From assembly GCF_026626335.1 (NCBI RefSeq), contig NZ_JAPNTZ010000013.1, positions 186,001 through 250,000 of the forward strand: a stretch of 64,000 nucleotides of DNA, given 5' to 3'. Positions 52,556-60,798 of the stretch are shown one piece after another. A program made the translations under genes and the position numbers. Under the pieces are notes generated by a model, which worked only from the letters and a program-made list of their open reading frames with translations, did no database searches and was not told the DNA's origin. The DNA comes from Paractinoplanes pyxinae. Lineage in GTDB: Bacteria; Actinomycetota; Actinomycetes; Mycobacteriales; Micromonosporaceae. Position 1 is the stretch's first letter, and every line of letters begins with the position of its first letter.

Positions 52556-53974
52556 ATGGAGATCGCAGGCGAAACAGAGCGTAAATACGACGTGCCCACT
52601 GAGTTTCGGCTGCCCGATCTCGCCGGCAAGGCAGGGATCCGCAGCACCGACGGCGCCGAGACGCATGACCTCGACGCCATCTACTTCGACACCGACGACT
52701 TCGCCCTCATGCGTCACCGCCGCACCCTGCGGCGGCGCACCGGGGGCGGCGACGCGGGCTGGCACCTGAAGACGCCCGGCGAGGGCACCGATCGCACCGA
52801 GCATCGCCTTCCGCTCAACGGCACGCCGGACGTGGTGCCGGCCGAGCTGGTCGGCCAGGTGCGCGCGATCGTCCGGCGCGAGAGCCTGCGCCCGATCGCC
52901 CGACTGCGCACGCACCGGGTCGAGACGCCGCTGCGCGACGCTCACGGCAACACGCTCGCCCTCGTCGCGCAGGACCAGGTGATCGCCGAGACCGACGGCC
53001 GCGAGCAGCGCTGGCAAGAGGTCGAGGTCGAGCTGGTCGACGGCAGCCCCAAGCTGCTCGCCGCCGTCGAGAAGCTGCTGTTCCAGGCGGGCGCCACCCC
53101 GGCCGAGGGCCCGTCCAAGGTGTCGCGCGCGGTCGGCAACCGGCCCGCGCCGGCCGCCTCCAAGAAGCCGAAGAGTCCGGTCCTGCAGTACGTGCGTGAG
53201 CAGCGCGACGCCATCACCGGCTACGACCCGGGTGTGCGCCGGGGCGACGCCGAGGCCGTGCACAAGATGCGGGTCGGCACGCGGCGCCTGCGCAGCACCC
53301 TGAAGACGTTCAAGCGGTCCTTCCCCGAGGCGGCCGACCTCAACGACGAGCTCAAGTGGCTGGCCGACCTGCTGGGCCAGGTGCGCGACGGCCAGGTGCA
53401 GGAGGGCAAGCTGCTGGCCGGGCTGGACGAGGCGGGCGAGCAGTTCCGACCGGTGGCCGCCCGCATCCGCGAGCACCTCGACAACCAGGTGGCCGAGGGC
53501 CGCGCCGCGCTCGAAGAGGCGCTGGAGAGCGAGCGCTACCTGACCCTGCTCGACCGCATCGACCAGCTGGCCGCGCAGCAGACGGTGGAGGCGGACCCGA
53601 TCCGGCGGGCCGCCAAGAGCCTGGCCAAGGCGGACGCCCTGCTCGACGAGGCGCTGGCGCACGGTGAGGACCATGAGCTGCACGACGCCCGCAAGGCCTA
53701 CAAGCGGGCCCGGTACGCCGTCGAGGTCTTCCAGCCGGCGGCCGGCAAACCCGCGAAGAAGCTGGTCGACGCGCTGACCGAGCTGCAGGACGTGCTCGGC
53801 GCCCACCAGGACTCGGTCGTCGCCCGCGAGCTGCTGCACGAGCTGGGGCAGGACAGCTTCTGGTTCGGGGTGCTGTGGGCCCGGCAGGAACAGGTCGGCA
53901 AGGACACGTACGCGCAATTGCCCGTCGTCGTCGAGACGTCGCGCAAGAAGATCTTCCGCAAGTGGCTGGGCTGA
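52556..53974 (+). CDS. CYTH-CHAD domain protein
   Basis: 472 residues. The N-terminal CYTH domain (~1-200) has the ExExK-type opening ETERKYDVP, Arg-rich beta strands (RRRTGGG, RPIARLRTHRV) and acts on triphosphates or inorganic polyphosphate in known members. From ~205 on the CHAD helical domain (VHKMRVGTRRLRSTLKTF, HDARKAYKRARYAVEVF) binds polyphosphate. The polyphosphate kinase gene lies 53 bp downstream, so the pair probably works on polyP. Confidence 0.94.
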   Translation: MEIAGETERKYDVPTEFRLPDLAGKAGIRSTDGAETHDLDAIYFDTDDFALMRHRRTLRRRTGGGDAGWHLKTPGEGTDRTEHRLPLNGTPDVVPAELVGQVRAIVRRESLRPIARLRTHRVETPLRDAHGNTLALVAQDQVIAETDGREQRWQEVEVELVDGSPKLLAAVEKLLFQAGATPAEGPSKVSRAVGNRPAPAASKKPKSPVLQYVREQRDAITGYDPGVRRGDAEAVHKMRVGTRRLRSTLKTFKRSFPEAADLNDELKWLADLLGQVRDGQVQEGKLLAGLDEAGEQFRPVAARIREHLDNQVAEGRAALEEALESERYLTLLDRIDQLAAQQTVEADPIRRAAKSLAKADALLDEALAHGEDHELHDARKAYKRARYAVEVFQPAAGKPAKKLVDALTELQDVLGAHQDSVVARELLHELGQDSFWFGVLWARQEQVGKDTYAQLPVVVETSRKKIFRKWLG

Positions 53975-54027
53975 TTGTTCACCTGGTGGCTCGTTGAGTT
54001 GTCACCCGAACCGGGTATGCACAGTGC

Positions 54028-54996
54028 ATGCAATCCGAGGCGGAGCAGACGCAGCACAACGGGTTCGACGACGAGCTGACGACGGGCCCCTACGACGGCC
54101 CGGTCACCGAACTGGGCGGCTACCGGGTCGCCGACGACGATGACGACGACCCGGTGCTGCTCAACGCCGACGGCACCCCGGTCGACACCTGGCGCCAGGA
54201 CTACCCGTACGACGAGCGGATGCCCCGCCAGGAGTACGACCACCACAAGCGCCTGCTCCAGATCGAGCTGCTGAAGCTGCAGAACTGGTGCAAGAGCACG
54301 GGTGAGCGGCTGGTCGTCCTGTTCGAGGGCCGCGACGCCGCCGGCAAAGGCGGCACGATCAAGCGCTTCATGGAACACCTGAACCCCCGGGGCGCCTCGG
54401 TGATCGCCCTCGAGAAGCCGAACGAGCGCGAGAGCACCCAGTGGTACTACCAGCGCTACATCAACCACCTGCCCTCGGCGGGTGAAATCGTGCTGTTCGA
54501 CCGTTCCTGGTACAACCGGGCCGGCGTCGAGCGCGTGATGGGCTTCTGCACCCGCGCCGAATACCTCGAGTTCATGCGGCAGACCCCCGAGCTCGAGCGC
54601 ATGCTGGTGCGCTCCGGTGTCCACCTGGTCAAGTTCTGGTTCTCGGTGACGCAGGGCGAGCAGCGCACCCGCTTCGCCATCCGGCAGGTCGACCCCGTAC
54701 GGCAATGGAAGCTCTCGCCGAACGACCTGGCCTCGCTCGACAAGTGGGAGGACTACACCGAGGCCAAGGAGGCGATGTTCTTCTACACCGACACCGCCGA
54801 CGCGCCGTGGACCGTGGTGAAGAGCAACGACAAGAAGCGGGCCCGGCTCGAGGCCATGCGGCACGTTCTCAACCGCTTCGACTACGACAACAAGGACCCC
54901 GAGATCGTCGGCACGCCCGATCCGCTGATCGTCGGGCCGGCCGCGCTCGCCGTGGAGGGCACCGAGATGTCGCCCCGGGTATTCCCGCGTCTGTAG
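54028..54996 (+). CDS. ppk2: Polyphosphate kinase 2
   Basis: 322 residues. Transfers phosphate between polyP and nucleotides, class I type. Walker A EGRDAAGKGGTIKRF at ~100-114, the ERESTQWYYQRYINHLP segment, and Walker B VLFDRSWYNRAGVERVMGF. The first ~55 residues are an acidic tail (ADDDDDDPVLLN). An inverted repeat ATGCAC-A-GTGCAT overlaps the start codon (54017-54029). Belongs with the CYTH-CHAD gene upstream. Confidence 0.96.
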   Translation: MQSEAEQTQHNGFDDELTTGPYDGPVTELGGYRVADDDDDDPVLLNADGTPVDTWRQDYPYDERMPRQEYDHHKRLLQIELLKLQNWCKSTGERLVVLFEGRDAAGKGGTIKRFMEHLNPRGASVIALEKPNERESTQWYYQRYINHLPSAGEIVLFDRSWYNRAGVERVMGFCTRAEYLEFMRQTPELERMLVRSGVHLVKFWFSVTQGEQRTRFAIRQVDPVRQWKLSPNDLASLDKWEDYTEAKEAMFFYTDTADAPWTVVKSNDKKRARLEAMRHVLNRFDYDNKDPEIVGTPDPLIVGPAALAVEGTEMSPRVFPRL

Positions 54997-55010
54997 TGAT
55001 TCAAAAAGTG

Positions 55011-55040
55011 TTGGCGAGCACCGCCTCCGGTGGTTAACGT
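55011..55040 (+). promoter_or_regulatory. Candidate promoter of the rnz leader
   Basis: TTGGCG (55011-55016) and TAACGT (55035-55040) with an 18-nt spacer form a plausible promoter, giving a ~230-nt untranslated leader before rnz. Confidence 0.45.
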
Positions 55041-55050
55041 GGCCGTACAC

Positions 55051-55110
55051 GTGAAGGGAGGTGGTCCGAAGTTGTATAGCAACGGGACTCGTGAGGTGGC
55101 TGTCCGCTAG
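55051..55110 (+). CDS. Candidate leader peptide before rnz
   Basis: A short frame with start GTG 55051 (19 codons) or TTG 55072 (12 codons: MYSNGTREVAVR) and stop TAG 55108. A strong GGGAGGTGG Shine-Dalgarno sits at 55056-55064, well placed for the TTG. It lies in the leader between ppk2 and rnz, upstream of the alternative hairpins, as leader peptides of attenuators do. Not a known peptide to me; translation is unproven. Confidence 0.4.
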   Translation: MKGGGPKLYSNGTREVAVR

Positions 55111-55186
55111 CCGCTGTCCTCGACAGCTTCGTCAGTAGTACGTCGAGACCGTGTGGCAGCGGTGCGGCGAATACCAGATAGCCACC

Positions 55187-55253
55187 CGACCCCTGGGGAT
55201 CCGGCCTTGTCCGACCGGACCGTGCATACGTGTGCGGAAGTCCCCAGGGGTCG
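55187..55253 (+). ncRNA. Compact three-way-junction RNA element before rnz
   Basis: P1: CGACCCCTGGGGA (55187-55199) pairs perfectly with TCCCCAGGGGTCG (55241-55253), 13 bp. P2: TCCGG (55200-55204) with CCGGA (55215-55219). P3: CCGTGCA (55220-55226) with TGTGCGG (55231-55237), including G-U pairs and closing a UACG tetraloop. Junction gaps are 0, 0 and 3 nt (AAG). The element ends 22 nt before the rnz start and 11 nt before its GGGGG Shine-Dalgarno. The ACCCC of the P1 5' arm could instead pair with GGGGT at the Shine-Dalgarno, so it could switch translation. Confidence 0.65.
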
Positions 55254-55274
55254 CTTCTATCTCCGGGGGTGCTC

Positions 55275-56186
55275 GTGCGCGAACTGGTCGTGCTCGGCAC
55301 GGCGAGTCAGGTGCCCACGCGGTATCGCAATCACAACGGCTACCTGCTGCGCTGGGACGACGAGGTGATCCTGTTCGACCCGGGCGAGGGCACCCAGCGC
55401 CAGATGCTGATGGCCGGCCTCGCGGTCACCCCGATCAAGCGCATCTGCATCACCCACTTCCACGGCGATCACAGCCTGGGCCTGCCCGGCATCCTGCAGC
55501 GCATCTCGCTCGACAAGGTGCCGCACCCGGTCACGGTCCACTACCCCGGCGCCGGCCAGCAGTTCTACGACAGGTTGCGGCACGCCACCAGCTACTGGGA
55601 CAACGCCGAGATCGTGGCTTCGCCCCTCTCCGGCGCGCGCTGCGTCGTCGAGACCCCGGCGGGGCGGCTCACGGCGCTGCCACTGTGGCACTCCCTTCCC
55701 ACGTACGGGTATCGGCTCGACGAACCGTCGGGGCGCCGCATGGTCCCGTCCCGGCTGGCCGAGCACGGCATCAGCGGCCCGGCGGTCGGCGAGTTGCAGA
55801 AGGCGGGCCGCCTCGGCGACGTGACCCTCGATCAAGTGAGCGTCGAGAAGCCCGGCCAGAGCTTCGCTTTCATCATGGACACGGGCCTGTGCGACAGCGT
55901 GTTCGAGCTGGCGGCCGGCGTCGACCTGCTGGTCATCGAGTCGACGTTCCTGACCGAGGACGCGGAGATGGCGGCCCTGGTCGGGCACCTGACCGCGGCT
56001 CAGGCCGGCGCGGTGGCGCACGAGTCCGGCGTACGGAAACTGGTTCTGACCCACTTCTCGCAGCGCTATCAGGATCCGTCGCGCTTCCTGGAAGAGGCCC
56101 GGCAGTCGTTCGCCGGTGAGATCGTCGTCGCCGAAGACCTGGGCCGAGTGCCGGTGCCACCACGACGCGGCGCTACGGTCGGGTGA
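55275..56186 (+). CDS. rnz: Ribonuclease Z
   Basis: 303 residues. Zinc-dependent endonuclease that removes tRNA 3' trailers. Beta-lactamase-fold motif THFHGDHSLGLPG, FDPGEGTQRQML, and the later MDTGLC, ESTFLTEDAEMA and LTHFSQRY metal and catalytic regions. GTG 55275 is chosen because GGGGG lies 5 nt upstream and the conserved MRELVVLGTASQVPTRYR start follows; a GTG two codons earlier (55269) overlaps the Shine-Dalgarno. Its leader holds the structured element above. Confidence 0.96.
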   Translation: MRELVVLGTASQVPTRYRNHNGYLLRWDDEVILFDPGEGTQRQMLMAGLAVTPIKRICITHFHGDHSLGLPGILQRISLDKVPHPVTVHYPGAGQQFYDRLRHATSYWDNAEIVASPLSGARCVVETPAGRLTALPLWHSLPTYGYRLDEPSGRRMVPSRLAEHGISGPAVGELQKAGRLGDVTLDQVSVEKPGQSFAFIMDTGLCDSVFELAAGVDLLVIESTFLTEDAEMAALVGHLTAAQAGAVAHESGVRKLVLTHFSQRYQDPSRFLEEARQSFAGEIVVAEDLGRVPVPPRRGATVG

Positions 56187-56731
56187 TGCGCGTTTCCCTG
56201 CGTACGGCGGAAGAAGTTGATCTCATGGCCGTCGGCTCGGTGCATCAGCGGTCACGGGTGGCGGCCTATGCGGGCATTCTGTCGCCCGAGACGCTGGAGT
56301 TGCGGACGGCCGAGGCGTTCGGCGAGTGGTGGACCGAGCGGTACCGCTGGGAGAGGGACACCCACGTGCTGACCGTGGCCCTCTCGGAAGGCGACGTTGT
56401 CGGGTTCACCTACGTCGGGCCGTCGGAGACGCCGGACGCGGCCGAGCTGTACGCGATCCACGTCTCGCCGTCGCTGGTCGGAGCGGGCGTCGGGCGGCTG
56501 CTGATGGTGGACGCGCTCGAGAAGCTGGCGGCGATCGGCGGCTCGCGGGCGGTGCTGTGGGTCTTGAAGGACAACACGCGGGCGCGGCGCTTCTACGAGG
56601 CGGGCGGCTGGGTCGCCGATGGCGCCGAGCGCAACGAGCCGGTGAACGGGGAGCCGGTCGACCAGCTCCGGTACTCGTTGACCTGGCCCGGCTCGGTGAG
56701 CTCTGGGCTGGGCGGGAGCGCGAGACCTTGA
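56186..56731 (+). CDS. GNAT N-acetyltransferase
   Basis: 181 residues. Acetyl-CoA binding motif VSPSLVGAGVGRLLM with the R/Q-x-x-G-x-G/A pattern, and the final GSRAVLWVLKDNTRARRFYE segment typical of GNATs. ATG 56186 overlaps the rnz stop by one nucleotide (TGATG), so the two are translationally coupled. Substrate unknown. Confidence 0.9.
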   Translation: MRVSLRTAEEVDLMAVGSVHQRSRVAAYAGILSPETLELRTAEAFGEWWTERYRWERDTHVLTVALSEGDVVGFTYVGPSETPDAAELYAIHVSPSLVGAGVGRLLMVDALEKLAAIGGSRAVLWVLKDNTRARRFYEAGGWVADGAERNEPVNGEPVDQLRYSLTWPGSVSSGLGGSARP

Positions 56732-56766
56732 TGGAACGGGGGAACCTGTGGTCTCGCACTCCCGCC
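56711..56766. terminator. Long hairpin at the GNAT 3' end
   Basis: GGCGGGAGCGCGAGACC (56711-56727) and GGTCTCGCACTCCCGCC (56750-56766) pair at 16 of 17 positions around a 22-nt loop. The 5' arm overlaps the last codons of the GNAT gene. Confidence 0.75.
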
Positions 56767-56772
56767 AACCTT

Positions 56773-56855
56773 CCCGCCCGAACCGGGGGCGCGTCTGGCC
56801 GGAGACGCTGGACCGGCGGAGGCATGCCGGTCCTTGCTTTCGGTTCGAGGGCGGG
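56773..56855. repeat. Second multi-helix palindromic element
   Basis: Outer stem CCCGCCC + GAACCG (56773-56785) with CGGTTC + GGGCGGG (56841-56855) and a 2-nt bulge. Inside are GCGTCT / AGACGC (56791-56808) and GGACCGGC / GCCGGTCC (56810-56833). It lies between the convergent GNAT and small Cys-protein genes. REP-like or terminator-like. Confidence 0.5.
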
Positions 56856-56987
56856 TCCTGCAGGCGGGAGATCGCGACGCTGGCGGGGCGCAGCGGACTC
56901 CTCGCCGGACGACGCCGGCCCGGGCCGGGTAGCCATGGCCTGCCGGGGGAGGTCAAGCTGACGGGCGACGTCGGTGGTCGTTTTGAG

Positions 56988-57278
56988 TTATGAGAAGTAG
57001 CCGCGGTTGGGCGACGGCGGCCGGTAGTCGTCGGGGCCGCGCATCGACCGGATGCTGTTCAGGTCATGCCGTACGGTCCACGCCTCCCGCCACGGCCGGC
57101 GCGACGCTATGTCGGCCCGCTGGGCGAGACGACGGGGCGCACACGGCCAGCGCCATCCACACCAGACACAGTTGCCGTCGGCGCCGGCTCCGGCGTGCCG
57201 GCCGAGCATCTGCTGGGCGTCCCGCCAGAGCAGCCGGTCCACAATGTCGGCCGGTGCCGCCTGGTCCGCGATGACCAT
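56988..57278 (-). CDS. Small Cys-rich protein
   Basis: 96 residues. ATG 57278 after AAGGG and AGGGG. Helical start (ADQAAPADIVDRLLWRDAQQ), then a CVWCGWRWPC zinc-knuckle-like motif (CxxC and a third Cys), AQRADIASRRPWREAWTVR and a Pro/Arg-rich end. It resembles small zinc-binding proteins, but I do not recognise a named family. Divergent from the serine protease gene. Confidence 0.7.
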   Translation of the reverse strand: MVIADQAAPADIVDRLLWRDAQQMLGRHAGAGADGNCVWCGWRWPCAPRRLAQRADIASRRPWREAWTVRHDLNSIRSMRGPDDYRPPSPNRGYFS

Positions 57279-57467
57279 TCCCCTGCCCTTCCGTCGGCTT
57301 CGTGGGTGTCGGTCGTCATACGTCCGTCACGACCCATACAACAGCGCACCGCCATCCCCCCAGCGGACACTCTGTGCGACTGTCGCGACCCAGCGTGACT
57401 GCCCCTGTTCGCCGTGGGCGGACGCCGCACGGGCATCGATGCAGCTCGGGCCCGCGTTGAAGCGTCC

Positions 57468-58412
57468 ATGGATACCGAACACACGGGTGTCGAATCACAG
57501 GCGCTCGATGCCTACAGCCGTGTGGTGACCGGCGTCGCCACCAGCCTGCTGCCGTCGGTCGCGGCCCTTTCCGTGCGGACGTCGCGCGGCCAGGGCGCCG
57601 GCTCGGCGGTCACCTTCACCGACGACGGATTCCTGCTCACCAACGCTCACGTGGTCGCCGGCGCGACCGGCGGCACGGCCGACTTCGCCGACGGCACCGA
57701 AACCCGCTTCGACGTGGTCGGCGCGGACCCCCTCTCCGACCTCGCGGTGGTGCGGGTGCACAACCCGGGCGCGCCCGCGGCCCCGCTCGGCAACGCCGAC
57801 GACCTCAAGATCGGCCAGCTCGTCGTGGCCGTGGGCAACCCGATGGGTCTCGCCGGCTCCGTCACGGCCGGGGTCGTCTCCGGCCTGGGCCGCTCGCTGC
57901 CGGCCCGCGACGGCCGCCGCGTCCGCATCATCGACAACGTCATCCAGACCGACGCCGCCCTCAACCCGGGGAACTCCGGCGGGGCGCTGGCCGACTCCAC
58001 CGGCACCGTGGTCGGCATCAACACGGCCGTGGCCGGCTACGGCCTGGGCCTGGCCGTGCCGATCAACGCGACCACCCGCTCCATCATCGGCGAGCTGGTC
58101 GCCAACGGCCGCGTCCGCCGGGCGTGGCTGGGCGTGGCCGGGGTTCCGGCGCCGCTGCCGCCCGCGCTGGCCGACCGGCTGGGCCAGAAGCTGGGCCTCC
58201 GGGTGGTCGAGGTGGTGCCGGGCAGCCCGGCCGGCAAGGCCGGCATCTACCTGGGCGACATCATCATCACGGCCGGGGGTCAGCCGACCACGACTGTGCA
58301 GGCTTTGCAGCGGCTCATGCTCGGCCCGGCCATCGGCGCCGACCTGCCGATGACCCTGCTGCGCAAGAACGCTCTGGTCGACGTCGTCACCGTGCCCGCC
58401 GAAATGAACTGA
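57468..58412 (+). CDS. Trypsin-like serine protease with PDZ domain (HtrA-type)
   Basis: 314 residues from ATG 57468. Catalytic triad visible: His in LLTNAHVVAGA, Asp in DPLSDLAVVRV, Ser in ALNPGNSGGALAD. The C-terminal PDZ domain (~225-314) contains RRAWLGVAGVPAPL and SPAGKAGIYLGDIII. No signal peptide or membrane helix is visible before the protease domain, unlike most HtrA proteins, so it would be cytosolic or use an unusual export path, unless a longer start upstream is used. Confidence 0.92.
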   Translation: MDTEHTGVESQALDAYSRVVTGVATSLLPSVAALSVRTSRGQGAGSAVTFTDDGFLLTNAHVVAGATGGTADFADGTETRFDVVGADPLSDLAVVRVHNPGAPAAPLGNADDLKIGQLVVAVGNPMGLAGSVTAGVVSGLGRSLPARDGRRVRIIDNVIQTDAALNPGNSGGALADSTGTVVGINTAVAGYGLGLAVPINATTRSIIGELVANGRVRRAWLGVAGVPAPLPPALADRLGQKLGLRVVEVVPGSPAGKAGIYLGDIIITAGGQPTTTVQALQRLMLGPAIGADLPMTLLRKNALVDVVTVPAEMN

Positions 58413-58450
58413 CCTTCCACCGCCCGGCTGGCTCCTCCCCCGGCCGGGTG

Positions 58451-58495
58451 GCGCGCGGACCGGCTTTGCCGAGCCGGTCCGCGCGCATTTTCTTT
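58451..58495 (+). terminator. Strong intrinsic terminator
   Basis: Perfect 15-bp stem GCGCGCGGACCGGCT / AGCCGGTCCGCGCGC with a TTGCCG loop, followed by ATTTTCTTT. Textbook structure; terminates the protease gene. Confidence 0.96.
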
Positions 58496-58566
58496 CGTGC
58501 CGCGAGTTGTCCACAGGGCTGGGATCGGGCCGGGCCTCCGGGCTCGCTGTGCCCTAGGTTGGGCTG

Positions 58567-60798
58567 GTGACTTCGAAGCTGAGCCGAAGCGTCGTGATGC
58601 TGCTGGCCGCCCTGGCGGCGGTCGCGCTCGTGGCCGGGCCCGCAGTGGCCCAGGCGCCCGAGCGGCTGGCCACCCAGGTGACTGATCCGGGCGGCGTCCT
58701 GAGCGACCGCGCCGGCGTCGACGCGGCTCTGGCCGAGATGCAAGACAGCACCGGCATCCAGCTGTTCGTGGTCCTGGTCGACTCGTTCGACGGCACCCCG
58801 GCCCAGCAGTGGACCGACGAGACGGCCCGGCTCAGCGACCTCGGCAACCGCGACGCGTTGCTGGCCGTTGCGGTCACCGATCGCGCGTACGCCTATTCGT
58901 TCCCGGAGGACTCGCGGATCAGCGACCGCGAGCTGGCCGACGTCGCCGCGAACAACATCGAACCGGCGCTCAGCCGCAGCGACTGGTCCGGCGCGGTGAT
59001 CGCGGGCGCGCAGGGCTACACCGACGCCGCCACCGGCTCCAGCAACTTCGGCTGGATCTTCCTGGTGCTCGGCATCATCGTCGTGATCGTGCTGGCCTGG
59101 ATGTGGCTGCGCAAACGCCGGGCGGTGGCGCACACCGCACCCGCCGGCGCTCCCGCGGCCCCCGCCGGCCCCACTGCCGAAGAGCTCACCGCCAGGGCAA
59201 ACGCGCTGCTCATCGAGCTCGACGACGACCTGCGAGCCGGCGAACGCGAGCTGGCCCTGGCCGTCGCCCAGTACGGCCCCGAGGCCACCGCCCCCTTCCA
59301 GGCCGCCCTCGAATCCTCCCGGCAGGACGTGGCCGAGGCCTTCCGCCTGCGCATGACGCTCGACGAGGTGCCCGCCCCCGACGCCACCCAGCGACGCGAC
59401 ACGCTGACCCAAATCATCTCGCTGTGCGAGGCGGCCGACGCCCGCCTCGACGCCGAGTCCGAAGCCTTCGACCGCCTGCGCGACCTGGAAGGCCGAGCCG
59501 CCGAGGCCGCCACCGAAATCGACCAGCGCCGTGCCACCATCGAGGCCGCGCTGCCCGCCACGGAAGCGACGCTCAAACAGCTGACGGCCACCTACTCCGG
59601 CAGCACGGTCACCGCCATAGCCACCAACGTCGACCAGGCCCGCGAACGCCTGACCTTCGCCGCCACCGCTTTGACCAACGCCCGGCATGCCCTGACCAGC
59701 GCAACCCACCCGACCCCCGGTGCCACCCCGGCCGCCCCACCTCCTGGCACGGGCGCAGGGCCTGCCACGGGCGCCGGTGCCGGGCCTGACGCTGGTGCAG
59801 GTGCCGGGCCTGACGCTGGTGCGGGGCCTGGCGCGGGCGCAGGTGCCGGGCCTGACGCGGGCGTGGGATCTGGCGCTGGCGCGGCGCCTGGCGCGGGCGC
59901 GGGACCTGGCGCTGGTGTCCGGCCCGGCGTGGGCGCGGGCGTGCCCGGTGGTGACCGGGCCGAGGCCGCGCTGGCCGTCCGGGCCGCCGAGCAGGCTGTG
60001 GACCAGGCCGACCAGCTGGTGGCCGCCGTGGCCCGGGCTGCCGCCGACCTGCCCGCCGCCCGATCCGCGGCCGACGCCTTGATCAACGAGATCACCGGCG
60101 AGATCGCCGCCGGCCGAGCCGCCCTGACCGGCAACACCGTCGCCCCCGCCGGCTTGACCGCCGCCATCACCGGCGGCGAACAGGCCTTGGCCGAGGTGCG
60201 CGCCGCGTTCTCCGCCGAGCGACCCGACCCGGTCGACGCCGTGGCCCGGCTGCAGACCGCCGACGCCGCCCTCGACGCCGCCCTGGCCGAGGCGAGAGAC
60301 GTCGCCGAACGCCTGGCCCACGACCGCAGCCTCCTGTCCCAGGAACTTCCGGTCGCCCGCGCCGAGGTAGCCGCGGCCAACGACTTCATCACCACCCGCC
60401 GCGGCGCCGTCCGCTCCGAGGCCCGGGCCACCCTCTCCGAGGCCGTACGCCACTTGTCGGTAGCCGAAAGCGTCGCCACCACAGACCCCGCCACGGCCTT
60501 GGCCGAGGCCCGCCAGGCCCGCCAGCTGGCCGCCAACGCCGCCCGCTCCGCCAACCTGGACGTCCAACGCTGGGGCGGCGGCCCCGGCTACGGCGGCGGC
60601 TGGGGCGGCGGCCGCGGCTCCCAGGGCGGCTTCGACGCAGGCGCCTTCGCCGGCGCCGTCCTAGGCGGCATCCTCTCCGGCGGCGCCCGCTCCGGCGGCT
60701 ACCACGGCGGCGGCTTCGGCGGCAGCGCCTCCCGAGGCCGCCGCACAAGCGGCGGCGGAGGCGGAGGCGGCCGCAGAGGAGGAGGCGGCCGCTTCTGA
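58567..60798 (+). CDS. TPM-domain membrane protein with Gly-Ala-Pro insert
   Basis: 743 residues. Signal peptide (VVMLLAALAAVALVAGPAVAQA), a TPM domain outside the membrane (~30-150: VTDPGGVLSDRAGVDAALA, GIQLFVVLVDSFDG), a membrane helix (~160-180: WIFLVLGIIVVIVLAWMWL), then a cytosolic coiled-coil region interrupted by a ~70-residue low-complexity insert of GAGPDAGAGAGP-type repeats (nt 59745-59948), and a Gly/Ser/Arg-rich tail (GGGPGYGGGWGGG). TPM proteins in other bacteria aid membrane repair or photosystem assembly; function here is not known. GTG 58567. Confidence 0.85.
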   Translation: MTSKLSRSVVMLLAALAAVALVAGPAVAQAPERLATQVTDPGGVLSDRAGVDAALAEMQDSTGIQLFVVLVDSFDGTPAQQWTDETARLSDLGNRDALLAVAVTDRAYAYSFPEDSRISDRELADVAANNIEPALSRSDWSGAVIAGAQGYTDAATGSSNFGWIFLVLGIIVVIVLAWMWLRKRRAVAHTAPAGAPAAPAGPTAEELTARANALLIELDDDLRAGERELALAVAQYGPEATAPFQAALESSRQDVAEAFRLRMTLDEVPAPDATQRRDTLTQIISLCEAADARLDAESEAFDRLRDLEGRAAEAATEIDQRRATIEAALPATEATLKQLTATYSGSTVTAIATNVDQARERLTFAATALTNARHALTSATHPTPGATPAAPPPGTGAGPATGAGAGPDAGAGAGPDAGAGPGAGAGAGPDAGVGSGAGAAPGAGAGPGAGVRPGVGAGVPGGDRAEAALAVRAAEQAVDQADQLVAAVARAAADLPAARSAADALINEITGEIAAGRAALTGNTVAPAGLTAAITGGEQALAEVRAAFSAERPDPVDAVARLQTADAALDAALAEARDVAERLAHDRSLLSQELPVARAEVAAANDFITTRRGAVRSEARATLSEAVRHLSVAESVATTDPATALAEARQARQLAANAARSANLDVQRWGGGPGYGGGWGGGRGSQGGFDAGAFAGAVLGGILSGGARSGGYHGGGFGGSASRGRRTSGGGGGGGRRGGGGRF
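59745..59948 (+). repeat. In-gene Gly-Ala-Pro minisatellite
   Basis: Repeated GGTGCCGGGCCTGACGCT-like units encode Gly-Ala-Gly-Pro-Asp-Ala stretches inside the TPM gene. Length variation between strains would be expected. Confidence 0.75.

Noticed and set aside
56748..56993. Plus-strand frame inside the palindromic gap
   Set aside because: Arg/Gly/Pro-rich shadow across hairpins, no Shine-Dalgarno and no conserved look.
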